Of a DNA stretch of 64,000 nucleotides, positions 17,344 to 26,180 are shown piece after piece. How positions within the stretch are numbered: position 1 is the first letter of the stretch; each line of letters starts with the position of its first letter. The DNA lies in assembly GCA_020637335.1 (NCBI GenBank), contig JACJWC010000017.1, positions 13,501-77,500 of the forward strand. The letters run 5' to 3'. The notes beneath the pieces were generated by a model that was given only the letters and a program-made list of their open reading frames with translations, was not told the origin of the DNA and did not search any database. The translations under genes and the position numbers were made by a program. The DNA is from Acidobacteriota bacterium (GTDB lineage: Bacteria; Acidobacteriota; Holophagae; Acanthopleuribacterales; Acanthopleuribacteraceae).

Positions 17344-18423
17344 CTAATCGTCTGGGCCTACTTTTTTTAGGGTGTCTTCTGCGGGATGTGTTGCAAAATA
17401 GGTTTCCAGTTGAGATTCTGCGATCCATTCCAAAACCATCTCGTCGGAATCATCCAAATGTCCGACCAAGGCTTTGCCATCGACCAGGCCATACCAACGC
17501 AGGTAATCCGACCAAGTTAAGTTTGATTCGACAGGTTTCCCATTGGGTTTATTCACTTTAACCACCTCGGTTAAGTGGGGTTCCCGGGTCCAAAGGCGAA
17601 ACACCCAGTTACCGGCAGGGTCAACCCGAAAACTGCGTACGACCGGAAAGGTCGCATAATAGTTGGTCTGGTAGCGCCGCTCGGGAAACATGGCTTTCAC
17701 TTCCTTGAGCCGGATATCGGCCCAATCAGGGTTGAATTCCAAGCGCGGCATGGCTTCCCGCCACTCGCGAAGCAAGGTGCCTTTGTTATCAAACACTTTG
17801 ACCCACAAGTGTTCCTGATCGAGCAGGTAGATTTCCTTGCCATCTGGGCTTGTCGCCAGCATGGGCACCCATTGGACCGGCGTATAAATCGAGTGATCGC
17901 CGTCGGCGATAAACGTGGCGCCATACCCATTGCCTTTGACCTGGGCGATGATCCTCGGTTGATTAAACTGCTCACCACTTAGGTAAAGCGATACGGCTTG
18001 GTCCGGTTCGCTGTTGAGGGCCGTGTGCCAGGCGCCATACACCCACCCGTCTTGGCTACGGGCCATGTCGATTCCTCGAATCGGGGCCAGGCTGCGGGCT
18101 ACACATTGGCCTGTGCTGGTGAAGGTGGTGATGGCCTGCTCCTCCAAGTCCCACACATAAATGCGCGCGTTTTGCCAAAACACCTCGAAGGCCCAATTGA
18201 ACTCGCCGGGACCCTGACCGTGACCGCCAAACTGGCTAAGCACCGTCCCCTCCCTGTCGTACACGGTCAAGGTTTGCTCCTGCCGATTCAGCACGCAGAC
18301 CTGGCCGCTCGCGCTTGTTGCCACACAATGCGGGTTCAATTGAGCGTAAATGCCGGTGTGAATTGGCAGGGCATTTGGGCTATCACTCAACGTTAGGAGG
18401 TAACAAAAACAAAAAATGGACAT
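17344..18423 (-). CDS. Exported beta-propeller (NHL/6-bladed) protein
   Basis: 359 residues with a short hydrophobic N-terminus (MSIFCFCYLLTLSDSPNA) that may be a signal peptide. Repeated strand patterns and a clear NHL-type repeat (VYDREGTVLSQFGGHGQGPGE) around residues 54-75, with others at KVFDNKGTLLREW and RSFRVDPAGNWVFRL, indicate a 6-bladed propeller as in many extracytoplasmic binding proteins. GGAG precedes ATG 18423. It is the last gene of the sigma/anti-sigma run, so it may be a product or target of that regulon. The ligand is unknown. Confidence 0.72.
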   Translation of the reverse strand: MSIFCFCYLLTLSDSPNALPIHTGIYAQLNPHCVATSASGQVCVLNRQEQTLTVYDREGTVLSQFGGHGQGPGEFNWAFEVFWQNARIYVWDLEEQAITTFTSTGQCVARSLAPIRGIDMARSQDGWVYGAWHTALNSEPDQAVSLYLSGEQFNQPRIIAQVKGNGYGATFIADGDHSIYTPVQWVPMLATSPDGKEIYLLDQEHLWVKVFDNKGTLLREWREAMPRLEFNPDWADIRLKEVKAMFPERRYQTNYYATFPVVRSFRVDPAGNWVFRLWTREPHLTEVVKVNKPNGKPVESNLTWSDYLRWYGLVDGKALVGHLDDSDEMVLEWIAESQLETYFATHPAEDTLKKVGPDD

Positions 18424-18476
18424 AACTTCTCCTTCTCATGCTAGGCATGACTTAAAAATTTCCTGATTGGAGGCGC

Positions 18477-19073
18477 TTATTTTTTGAGGCTACGCACCGT
18501 GAAGCGGCCCTCGGCGGATTGGAAAGGGAAGAGGTGCGGCGAGGTCTCAAACGTCACGACTAAAATGCCTTCCTTTTGGCCCGGTTTGCGATAACTGCCC
18601 AGAATGGCTGCACCGTCCTTTTCAACCCCAATTGAGGTGTGCAATACGACTTGGTTTTCGCGATAAACTTTGAAGTCCTTTAAGGTCAAATGGTTGAGCG
18701 CCTGGTCAAAGAGCAAAGTGAAGCCCAGGCGGTTAAATTCAGGCACGACATGGAAGTCCTGAGGGTAATCCAGGGTTCGGTCCATATTGCCATCGGCAAT
18801 GACCAACCATTCCGTTCCGGTTTGGTAGCGGTATCCGGGGTGGTTGAGCACTTTTTTGGCCTGAACCAACGCCTGATAAACCAAGGGGTTAGGAGCTGCT
18901 ACTTTGAGGTGAAGCTTTGACTCGGTGACCTCAAAGGCGTAGATGGCAATGCGCAAATGAACCCGATCCGGACCGGGCGGTCCGGGCGCTGGGTATTTCT
19001 GGCTGTCGGGATGCTCCGCGTGTTCTTGGGCCCAACAAAAGGCCACCGCCAAAAGGATCAGACAGGTTTTCAT
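18477..19073 (-). CDS. Hypothetical exported protein of the sigma/anti-sigma operon
   Basis: 198 residues. A signal peptide (MKTCLILLAVAFCWA) is followed by QEHAEHPD and a Pro-rich linker, then an all-beta looking region to the end (FTVRSLKK). The ATG at 19073 overlaps the TGA of the anti-sigma gene (ATGA), so I prefer it to the frame-open GTG 12 bases earlier. Translational coupling to the anti-sigma factor suggests a periplasmic partner in signal reception, but this is inference; I do not recognise the family. Confidence 0.7.
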   Translation of the reverse strand: MKTCLILLAVAFCWAQEHAEHPDSQKYPAPGPPGPDRVHLRIAIYAFEVTESKLHLKVAAPNPLVYQALVQAKKVLNHPGYRYQTGTEWLVIADGNMDRTLDYPQDFHVVPEFNRLGFTLLFDQALNHLTLKDFKVYRENQVVLHTSIGVEKDGAAILGSYRKPGQKEGILVVTFETSPHLFPFQSAEGRFTVRSLKK

Positions 19074-19435
19074 GGTTGCTCCCATAACTCGGCTGGCAGG
19101 TTATTGACCAGGTAGACTTGGACTTTCGGATTTTCGGTTTGCAGGACCAAGCAAAGCTTGGGTGGATCATGTGGTGGGCGAGAATAAAAAAACCACAGCA
19201 TCGAAACGGCCGCGACAATGGCTGCTGCAGGTAGGATTCGGCGCCAGGGGGCTGGCCTGACTGCCGGCTGAACAAATAGCGGTGCGTGGTTCCGGACCCA
19301 GCGCATCTCCGTTTCGACCTCGCGGATCATCTGGTCGAGTTCAGGGTCTTCCGCGCGCAGTTGGTCCAATTCGGCTCGTTCTGCTTCGTTCAGATGACCA
19401 TTCACGTAATCCAATGCTTGTCGTTCACGGTCCAT
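19070..19435 (-). CDS. Putative single-pass anti-sigma factor
   Basis: 121 residues. The cytoplasmic N-terminus has the anti-sigma pattern (ALDYVNGHLNEAERAELDQL, then DPELDQMIREVE) without the HxxxCxxC zinc motif. One membrane segment (about 67-84, ILPAAAIVAAVSMLWFFY) is followed by a short periplasmic tail. It overlaps the sigma gene by 11 bp and the next gene by 4 bp. It is expected to hold the sigma factor inactive until an envelope signal arrives. Confidence 0.72.
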   Translation of the reverse strand: MDRERQALDYVNGHLNEAERAELDQLRAEDPELDQMIREVETEMRWVRNHAPLFVQPAVRPAPWRRILPAAAIVAAVSMLWFFYSRPPHDPPKLCLVLQTENPKVQVYLVNNLPAELWEQP

Positions 19436-19949
19436 AAGTGCCTCCCCATCGCTCCCGCAGTTTTTGCCGGGCCCGAAAACACAAAGTTTTAACCGTACCT
19501 GGACTGATCGCCAAACAGATTCCGGCCTCAGCCGTGCTGTAGCCCCACTGGTAGACCAACAAAAAAGCCGCCCGTTCCCGGTGGGTTAATGTTTTGAGTA
19601 CGTCCAAGATGGCCAAGGTTTCGGGTGTTGGCGTTTCCGCTAAACATTCGGGATCCAGCTCGCTCCCCAATTCCCGGTTGCGTTTTTCCAACAGATCCAA
19701 ACTCACCCGCACAGTGACTTTGCGTAACCAGGCGGTGATGGCGCCATGAGGATCGAGTTGATCCAGGTTTTGGTAAAAACGCAGCATGGTTTCCTGTACA
19801 CAATCCAAGGCATCTTCCCGGTTTCTGGTCATGCTGTAGGCCGTGGCATACACCTGACCGCGAAAGGCTTCAAACAGGGCCGTGTGCGCGCTATCGGGTT
19901 TTTGCTTCGCCAATTGGAACAAAGCAACAATTTTTGAGGCAAACGCCAT
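19425..19949 (-). CDS. ECF-type RNA polymerase sigma factor
   Basis: 174 residues with region 2 (ALFEAFRGQVYATAYSMTRN, then REDALDCVQETMLRFY) and region 4 (LKTLTHRERAAFLLVYQWG, then YSTAEAGICLAISPGTVKT) helix-turn-helix, the usual ECF layout and size. The frame is open to 20075, but TGATGGAGTG places the start at ATG 19949, and the added N-terminus would not look like sigma region 2. It is followed at once by an overlapping anti-sigma gene. Target promoters are not identifiable here, though autoregulation is usual. Confidence 0.88.
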   Translation of the reverse strand: MAFASKIVALFQLAKQKPDSAHTALFEAFRGQVYATAYSMTRNREDALDCVQETMLRFYQNLDQLDPHGAITAWLRKVTVRVSLDLLEKRNRELGSELDPECLAETPTPETLAILDVLKTLTHRERAAFLLVYQWGYSTAEAGICLAISPGTVKTLCFRARQKLRERWGGTYGP

Positions 19950-20038
19950 GTCCACTCCATCAGCCCATCTACCTATCCATACTGCCAAAAAGCCCCTTCG
20001 GTTGACAGGCGCAAAAAAAATGGCGCAGGGAAGTGTGC

Positions 20039-20365
20039 CTAATGAAAGTTGGTGTTCATTAAGAGGCCAAAACAAGCGCTGAGAAGCAGCGCCACGATGA
20101 CCGCCATGATGGAGGCACCTATCCAGAAATCACTTAATTTTCGTTTGACCATTAGGGTGATGCCCGCAATGCACTGCAAAACTAAGACTGCGGGCCCTAT
20201 ATAAAAAACGGCGTTGTCCATTTCCAAGGTGACAATCAACAAGAGCCAGAGGAATAATAAGTTTGCCGCCATTCCGGCCGCCATCAGCAGACCGCGAACC
20301 AAGCAACTTTTGGTCTTACCTCCTGTGGTTTTCGGTGTGCTGTAAGGGTTTTCTTGCGGTTCCAT
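20039..20365 (-). CDS. Small membrane protein
   Basis: 108 residues: a polar N-terminus with MEPQENPYSTPKTTGG, then three or four hydrophobic helices (about 30-50, 58-75, 85-105). AAGGAGTTTT before ATG 20365 fixes the start; the longer open frame upstream is in the leader. It has the same plan as the next gene upstream (polar N-terminus with N-P-Y or F-N-Y, then helices), so the two may be distant paralogues. It lies 23 bp downstream of that gene. Function unknown. Confidence 0.65.
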   Translation of the reverse strand: MEPQENPYSTPKTTGGKTKSCLVRGLLMAAGMAANLLFLWLLLIVTLEMDNAVFYIGPAVLVLQCIAGITLMVKRKLSDFWIGASIMAVIVALLLSACFGLLMNTNFH

Positions 20366-20388
20366 AAAACTCCTTGCGTTTTTTTTAC

Positions 20389-20694
20389 CTAATGAGATGC
20401 AGTGAGAACCGAATAGCAAGCTCCATAAATGAGCAAACAAATAACGGCTGAAAACAGCAGACCGCAGACAGCAGGACCCATTTTTCTTCTTTGCATCATA
20501 AATGCGCCCCAACCGATTTCAGCCACAAAAATGGTTAGGACAAACCAATGGGCCTGATTGGAGCTGCTCAGGGCACCGGCAGAACCCATAAAGGCAAGAC
20601 CACCGTTCACCAGAAAACCGACGACAAACATCAATCCGTATTCCAGACAGCCCGGCTCTTCTTCGGAGGTTTGATAATTAAACGGGTCTTCCAT
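20389..20694 (-). CDS. Small membrane protein
   Basis: 101 residues: a polar N-terminus (MEDPFNYQTSEEEPGCLEYG), then three hydrophobic helices at about 20-42, 47-65 and 73-95. GGAG lies upstream of ATG 20694. It overlaps the end of the radical SAM gene by 17 bp, so it is co-translated with the lipid-enzyme-like operon. It is a candidate accessory subunit, but no family is recognised. Confidence 0.65.
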   Translation of the reverse strand: MEDPFNYQTSEEEPGCLEYGLMFVVGFLVNGGLAFMGSAGALSSSNQAHWFVLTIFVAEIGWGAFMMQRRKMGPAVCGLLFSAVICLLIYGACYSVLTASH

Positions 20695-22117
20695 AGTCGT
20701 CCGCTCCAGGATTCATGTTGGATTGTAATGTTGCTAATTGGGCGCGTTGCTCGGGTTCACGGTAAAAGAGGTTGAAGGTATCGAAGGGGATCATTTGGCC
20801 GTCTTCCCCGGCAATGTGGACACAGGATTTTTTGGCCGTGCGTACCTCAAAACTGTCTGCATCCAGAAACTGCATGATCAGAACACGAAACACGTTTTCG
20901 TATTTCAGCGCAGCCGGTTTTGGCACCAAGGGCAAGCAACACAGTAACGCCTTAAACGTCGATACCTGGCGGCTTTCGCCTGCGCCGGTTGAGAACAGGT
21001 TGGCCAAACCATTGACCAGTTCCGGATCGCGTTCGAAGGTAATGCTGTTCGGTCGGCGCATGACCAGGTCGAGCGGATCGACCCACTTGCTGATTGGGTG
21101 GAGCTGATTGTTTTTCTTTAAGCCATAAGCCATGGCCAGGCAGTCGGGATTGCACGGCACGGGGATCAGGTCCTGTTGGCCAAAATGGGTTTGCTGTTCC
21201 AGAATTCGCCGTCTGACTTCGCTCAAGGTCAGCCGATTTTCAGTAGCCGCGTAGTTTTGGGTACGGCCAGCCGCCTGAATGGGTTGGAAGGTCACCCCGC
21301 GTACACACGGTTGTTGCAGCGCAAAATCGATGATGGCACCGCACTGATCGTCATTGAGCCCTTTCTTGAGGGTGACGACCAGCGTGGTGGAGAGGTTGCG
21401 TTGGTTCAGGTGTTCAAGCGCCTTCAGCTTGGTTTTGAGCAGGTTGGCCCCGCGCAAGGTCCGGTAATCCTCTTCGCGCAATCCATCAAATTGGAGGTAG
21501 AGCTCAAAGCCGGGCATGTAGCTGGCCAGCCGTTCGGCAAAGGCGGCATCCTGCGCGATTTTGAGACCGTTGGTATTAAGCATCAGGTGGCGGATCGGCA
21601 GCGTCTTGGCATAATCCAGCACCGCAAATAAATCCGCATGCAAGGTCGGCTCACCGCCAGAAAGTTGGACCACATCCGGCTCGCCCTCGTGACGCACGAC
21701 CTGGTCGAGCAAATCTTTGATCTGCTGCAGACTGCGGCTGGTTTGGCGCTGGGTTCCGCTGCCGGCATAACAGATCGGACAATCCAAATTGCAGCGGTCG
21801 GTGAGTTCGACCAGGGTCAAACAACTGTGCTGCATGTGGTCCGCACACAGACCACAATCGTAAGGACACCCAAAACGGACAGGGGAATGGAAGCGTTCCG
21901 GCATTTCTGGCTGGGTAATAAACCGTTCGCGTACCAGGCGAAAATAGTCGATGTCGTCGCTGATCAGGACTTTCTGCTGGCCGTGGCTCACACAGAATTT
22001 GTGCATCCATACCTTTTCGTCCTGAAACACAATTTTGGCTTCGGCTTTGGCCAAACAAGTTGAACACAGACCAATCGTGGTGTCGTAAAAGGCGAATGGA
22101 CGGGTTTTGCGGCTCAT
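20678..22117 (-). CDS. Radical SAM enzyme of the COG1964 / tetraether-synthase-like type
   Basis: 479 residues. The N-terminal metal-binding region has C18-x2-C21 and C42 (KFCVSHG). A Cys-rich insert, CPYDCGLCADHMQHSC (C84, C88, C91, C99), is followed by the radical SAM cluster CNLDCPIC (C109, C113, C116), SGGEPTLH and LMLNTNG. This layout, an N-terminal rubredoxin-like segment plus an auxiliary-cluster segment just before the SAM motif, is that of COG1964, which includes archaeal tetraether lipid synthase (Tes). Bacterial members mostly have unknown roles. The ATG at 22117 overlaps the TGA of the Lgt-like gene; the frame is open further upstream but only inside that gene. Coupling to a membrane lipid-binding protein suggests a lipid substrate (inference). 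Confidence 0.8.
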   Translation of the reverse strand: MSRKTRPFAFYDTTIGLCSTCLAKAEAKIVFQDEKVWMHKFCVSHGQQKVLISDDIDYFRLVRERFITQPEMPERFHSPVRFGCPYDCGLCADHMQHSCLTLVELTDRCNLDCPICYAGSGTQRQTSRSLQQIKDLLDQVVRHEGEPDVVQLSGGEPTLHADLFAVLDYAKTLPIRHLMLNTNGLKIAQDAAFAERLASYMPGFELYLQFDGLREEDYRTLRGANLLKTKLKALEHLNQRNLSTTLVVTLKKGLNDDQCGAIIDFALQQPCVRGVTFQPIQAAGRTQNYAATENRLTLSEVRRRILEQQTHFGQQDLIPVPCNPDCLAMAYGLKKNNQLHPISKWVDPLDLVMRRPNSITFERDPELVNGLANLFSTGAGESRQVSTFKALLCCLPLVPKPAALKYENVFRVLIMQFLDADSFEVRTAKKSCVHIAGEDGQMIPFDTFNLFYREPEQRAQLATLQSNMNPGADDYGRPV

Positions 22118-22878
22118 CGCGCGTCTCCTTGGGCGGGTGAAACAGTTTGGACGGACCGAATCAGGCGCCAGCCGATAAAAGCAGAAGCCAGAAGCGCGAC
22201 CCATTGGATGGCACTGAGCCCGGCATAGGAAAAAGGGATCGGTTGAATGAAACCCACGACAAAACGCCAGCTCAGATAGCCCAACATAAAAATGCGGAAG
22301 CGCCGACCTGCTGGCAAGGGTTTGATCCAACGCGTCATACCGAATAGTTGGGCAACAATCAAGATCTCGTAGAGGGCAGTTGGGTGGCGTAATATTCCAT
22401 CGCCAAAGTCGACACCCCAGCCCAATTGAGTGGGCGAACCGGTTGTCGCATCGGGTAGGCCCAGGCAGAAACAGCCCATGCGGCCCAGCATCAAACCGAG
22501 AGTCATGCCGGGCAAAAACCCGTCACCGGTCGATTGCACAATGCCCATTTGGCGTTTGGCCCATTCAATGGCCAACCATCCGCCCAAGAACCCACCTACC
22601 ACGGTTTTTCCACCTAGCCACGCGATGGGGCCCTGCCCAAGAACAGCGGGATGTTGGGCCATGAACAGGAGCTTGGCGCCCAGAAGCGCGCCCAACAAGG
22701 CCGCAAAAACCAGTCCGCTTGGCAATTGGGATTTGGCCTGGCGTCGGCCCAGCCAAAGTGCCAAGCCGAGCAAATAGGCCAAACCCTCAAAGCCCAAGTG
22801 CAGGGTTCGGCCGAGGTGTTCCGGGATGCGTAAATGAAGTACGGCGCCAGACGTCCAGGAGTAGAGGGGATCGCTCAT
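22114..22878 (-). CDS. Lgt-like integral membrane protein (prolipoprotein diacylglyceryl transferase family)
   Basis: 254 residues with about seven membrane helices. Family signatures are GLMLGRMGCFCLG (matching the R-x-G-C-F segment of Lgt with its essential Arg) and HPTALYE (the HPTQLYE motif). In true Lgt the central loop reads HGG, and the His is important in E. coli. Here the equivalent is GGKTVVGGFLGG, with Val in place of His. It may therefore be a divergent branch handling phospholipid in another way, not the housekeeping lipoprotein enzyme. It overlaps the radical SAM gene by ATGA and follows a lipoprotein gene by 19 bp. Confidence 0.75.
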   Translation of the reverse strand: MSDPLYSWTSGAVLHLRIPEHLGRTLHLGFEGLAYLLGLALWLGRRQAKSQLPSGLVFAALLGALLGAKLLFMAQHPAVLGQGPIAWLGGKTVVGGFLGGWLAIEWAKRQMGIVQSTGDGFLPGMTLGLMLGRMGCFCLGLPDATTGSPTQLGWGVDFGDGILRHPTALYEILIVAQLFGMTRWIKPLPAGRRFRIFMLGYLSWRFVVGFIQPIPFSYAGLSAIQWVALLASAFIGWRLIRSVQTVSPAQGDAR

Positions 22879-22897
22879 GGTGCCGAGTCGTCAGACG

Positions 22898-23287
22898 CTA
22901 GGGGCAATCTTGCTGGTGGAAATCGAGGGACATGACAAAATCGAAATTTTTGTCGACGACGAAGTAGCGCAGACCCACGTCGTAATGGGTCAGAATCTTT
23001 TTGAGTTGGGCATTGCGACACAGGTTTTCGCCCAGAACCTTGTTGGCATAGTCACGCGATCGGTCCAAATCCAGATCCGCCAAACGCCATTTGCCGAGTT
23101 GGGTATTGAATTGGATCATGCCGACTTTGGCCTCCATATCCAGATACGTGACCTCACCGACCGTGAAGGGGAATTCCGTGTTGGTTTTGGCCACGTATTC
23201 CTCCAATGCCATCTCCAAACTGGGCGCTTGAGATTCACCACAGCTCATCAGCGCTACACAGCCAAAAAAAATCAAAATTCGACGCAT
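22898..23287 (-). CDS. Small lipoprotein
   Basis: 129 residues. The signal peptide MRRILIFFGCVALMSCGES has a lipobox ending at C16, so it should be lipid-anchored. The mature part (about 110 residues) is a mixed alpha/beta domain (EEYVAKTNTEFPFTVGEVTY, then MIQFNTQLGKWRLADLDLD) ending with two Cys (ENLCRNAQ, QQDCP) that could form a disulfide. The ribosome site GGTGGAG lies just upstream of the ATG. It is the first gene of the Lgt-like/radical SAM operon. Unknown function. Confidence 0.72.
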   Translation of the reverse strand: MRRILIFFGCVALMSCGESQAPSLEMALEEYVAKTNTEFPFTVGEVTYLDMEAKVGMIQFNTQLGKWRLADLDLDRSRDYANKVLGENLCRNAQLKKILTHYDVGLRYFVVDKNFDFVMSLDFHQQDCP

Positions 23288-23398
23288 AACTCCACCTTGA
23301 TCTGTTAGTTCGAAAAATACGCGAGTAGAAAGATGTGATTATAGTAGAAAATTGGAAAAATTGGCAAAAGGCTAGTGCGTTGGTTTTTTTGATGCGGG

Positions 23399-24937
23399 TC
23401 AAACAAGCTCGTCTTCGCTATCGATTTCCTCGGCATCCAGCGCTTTCAAGTCGCTTGCTGAAAAGAACCGACCCAGCGCTTGGCGGATGGGGACCAACGC
23501 GGCAATAAAAACGGGAAACAAAAGGCCGAGCGGCGATACCTTGAGCAACCACAGAATGCCCAGGCAGACCGATTGGATGAAGGTGTAGGCGTGCATCTTC
23601 CGCGCGGCAACTTTGCGGATGTAATGTGCTTTTGGGTACAGGGCTGGATCCATCACCCACAGTTTCATGCGGTCAAAGAATTGGTTGCCGTGCAATGTTG
23701 CCAGACCCATGAACAGGAAAAGACCGTATAAAACGGGCAGCGGAATATGGGCGATCCAATTGAGCAACAAAAGAGAGCCGCCGATCAAGAGGTGGACGAG
23801 TAGCGCAGAAACTCGATTCTCGCGAACGGAGACAATCGTTTCGGTATGGCTGGACGGGTCGATTTGGGTTTCGGCCAGGGATCGGACATGGTTGAGCGAA
23901 TGGACCGTTGCAGCCACGACCCAGGGTAAACCGAAAAGCGAACCGGCTAGGGTTAAGATCCCGACCACGCCCAAATCCAAATGGTAGCCGGAACCTTTTT
24001 TCAGACGGTTGTGCGGGGCGTTCACCAAGCGAGTTGTGATGTTCTGGTCGAGAAAGAGCAGGATGGTGGCCAAAAGCGCCGGCAGAATTGCAGCGAACGG
24101 CACCCAATTCGGTACCTCGCCCAGTCCAATCAACCAAGTGCGGGAAATGGTGGGTACGATGTGTTCCGGCACAACGGGCGCTTCCAAATGAATCCCCGGA
24201 AAGAGCAACGTGCCGATGGTCATCAAGCTGATGGCAATGGCGGGCCCAAAATCTGCCAGAAAAATGCGTACCTTGAAGCGCAGGTAGGGTGTGCGTCCAA
24301 ACCCTTTCAGGTTCCGCGCGATCTGGTAGGTTCCGAGTCCAACGATCAGGGCCAGGAATGCTGCATTGCTCACCGGTCGCTGCTGGATCAGAGGGCCGAG
24401 CAAGTGGTTCAACGCCTCGTAAATGAAAATAAGCGCAATTAAGGCCGAAAAAATTTCATCGGTGAAGCGGGTGAAATAGCGCATCAGAAACGATAAATCG
24501 AAGAGCGCACACAGGATGAGGAACACGCCGCTCCAGATCCCAACCCAAGCGTATACGGGCAAAAAGGGCAGGTGCATTTGCTGACAGGTTTGGTAGAGCA
24601 GGGCCGTGAACACCACAATCGGACCGGTTCCACCCAATAAGGTGAGCGGTTGACCGGAAAACAAGGCATAGGCGACGCCGCCTGCGGCCGTCATGATCAA
24701 CATTTCGACGATTCCGATCTGGCCGCCTGTCATGGCGCCGGTCAACGCACCAAAGGCGATGGCATTGGCCAGACACGCAAAAAAGAGGAAGAAGGCTGAT
24801 GCAGCAATCTTGGCATGCAAGCCCTCGCGAAAATCGGCAGCGAAATGTGGCCACCTGCGTTTCAGGTCCTGGCCTAAACCTCCGCCCATACGACCTGTAA
24901 ATTGCATGCCCTCAGGCGCTTGCGTCGAAAGTTTCAT
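23399..24937 (-). CDS. SLC4-type anion (bicarbonate) transporter
   Basis: 512 residues, about 12-14 membrane helices. The segment FGALTGAMTGGQIGIVEML, then FSGQPLTLLGGTGPIVVFT corresponds to the conserved core of anion exchangers (AE1: FGGLLGE...GAQPLLVVGFSGP). The C-terminal helices LPVLYGLFLFMGLATLHGNQF and the MKLWVMDPALYPK loop also match SLC4. It lacks the large cytosolic N-domain of animal forms. Likely bicarbonate or related anion transport at the inner membrane. GTGAGG precedes ATG 24937. Apparently a single gene. Confidence 0.83.
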   Translation of the reverse strand: MKLSTQAPEGMQFTGRMGGGLGQDLKRRWPHFAADFREGLHAKIAASAFFLFFACLANAIAFGALTGAMTGGQIGIVEMLIMTAAGGVAYALFSGQPLTLLGGTGPIVVFTALLYQTCQQMHLPFLPVYAWVGIWSGVFLILCALFDLSFLMRYFTRFTDEIFSALIALIFIYEALNHLLGPLIQQRPVSNAAFLALIVGLGTYQIARNLKGFGRTPYLRFKVRIFLADFGPAIAISLMTIGTLLFPGIHLEAPVVPEHIVPTISRTWLIGLGEVPNWVPFAAILPALLATILLFLDQNITTRLVNAPHNRLKKGSGYHLDLGVVGILTLAGSLFGLPWVVAATVHSLNHVRSLAETQIDPSSHTETIVSVRENRVSALLVHLLIGGSLLLLNWIAHIPLPVLYGLFLFMGLATLHGNQFFDRMKLWVMDPALYPKAHYIRKVAARKMHAYTFIQSVCLGILWLLKVSPLGLLFPVFIAALVPIRQALGRFFSASDLKALDAEEIDSEDELV

Positions 24938-25163
24938 AAAGGCCTCACTTGAGCCGGACGCGTTGATGGGAAAACGTGATCAGGCTCAAGCTTAGTCAGG
25001 TATTTGCCCGAATCGCAAGCGTTTGCTTAGAATGGGTTAAGCGAAAAGCTTCGCGATACGATAAAAAGGAGAAGTGGGAATCAAAGACCTGTTCATCCGC
25101 GAATAAACTGGTTATGATACTTACATCTCACTTGCCAAGCTGCCGTTCCGGCAAATATCAGTC

Positions 25164-26096
25164 ATGAGAGCAAACGTGCCTGCAGACAAGCCTACCGTCG
25201 AGATTTTAGGTATAACCGATGTCGGTTGTGTTCGCAGTACCAACGAGGACTGCTTTATTATTCAACCGCTCACCCAGGAGAAATCCGATCTGAACAGCGG
25301 TTCCTTCGCCCACCTCACCGAACAGGGCGATCTGTTCCTGGCCGTTTCCGATGGTATGGGTGGTGCCGCCGCCGGCGAAGTGGCTAGCAGTACGGCTCTG
25401 ACCTCCATGCGTGACCATGTCATGAGCCAGTTGGATACGATTGGCAAGGCCAATATCGATGGTTTAGTTGAATTGGTGGAGCAAGGGATTCAAAAAGCCA
25501 ACCAAGAAATTTACCTGGCCGCCCAATCCAACAAGAATCAAAAAGGCATGGGTGCCACGATTACCGCACTGTTCCTGCGCAAAGATACGGCTTATCTGTT
25601 TCAGATCGGCGATTCACGGGCGTACCTGATGCGCAATGGCAACTTGGTGCGCATCACACGCGATCAAAGTTTTGTCGGTCACCTGGTCGAGATGGGCACG
25701 ATTACAGAAGAACAGGCCGCACGTCATCCGCAACGCAATGTGATTTTGCAGGCGTTGGGTTCCAACGAAAAGCTCAAGGTCGATATTTCGTTTATCCCGC
25801 TGTGTGCCAACGATTTCCTATTGTTGTGTACCGATGGTCTTTATTCGGAGATTCAGGCCAGCGAGTTGGAGCGCATGGTGACCAACGGGGTCGGCAAGCT
25901 GGAGATGAACACGCTCCTCCAGAATCTGGTGGATCGGGCCAAGGACGCGGGTGGCCACGATAACATTACTGTCATCGGCTTGAACTGCAACGATCAGTTC
26001 CCACAAGCGGAACCGGGCGAACGTCCGCGCTTCATGGCCTTCCCCTTCCTCAACGAAGACAACCCCTTCAGCCGCATTTTCCAAATCCAAAATTAG
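25164..26096 (+). CDS. PP2C-family Ser/Thr protein phosphatase
   Basis: 310 residues. The metal-binding motifs of PP2C/PPM are present: DVGCVRSTNEDCF near the N-terminus, DGMGGAAAGEVAS, GDSRAYL, and DGLYSEI with DNITVI near the C-terminus. It is a cytoplasmic Mn/Mg-dependent phosphatase of the PrpC/Stp type that reverses Hanks-type kinase phosphorylation. No kinase gene is adjacent. TGGTTATGAT at about 25110-25118 could be an extended -10, without a good -35. Transcribed divergently from the SLC4 gene. Confidence 0.93.
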   Translation: MRANVPADKPTVEILGITDVGCVRSTNEDCFIIQPLTQEKSDLNSGSFAHLTEQGDLFLAVSDGMGGAAAGEVASSTALTSMRDHVMSQLDTIGKANIDGLVELVEQGIQKANQEIYLAAQSNKNQKGMGATITALFLRKDTAYLFQIGDSRAYLMRNGNLVRITRDQSFVGHLVEMGTITEEQAARHPQRNVILQALGSNEKLKVDISFIPLCANDFLLLCTDGLYSEIQASELERMVTNGVGKLEMNTLLQNLVDRAKDAGGHDNITVIGLNCNDQFPQAEPGERPRFMAFPFLNEDNPFSRIFQIQN

Positions 26097-26180
26097 ACGC
26101 GCCAGGACAACGCATAAACCCTTTGGTTTTGAGGGGCGTTGAAATGTCGGGGGTTGCCGATGAGATGGTTTTGGAAAGGC

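Noticed and set aside
20678..22117. Firm assignment as a tetraether lipid synthase
   Set aside because: Motif layout fits COG1964, but bacterial members have mixed or unknown roles, so only a tetraether-synthase-like label is justified.
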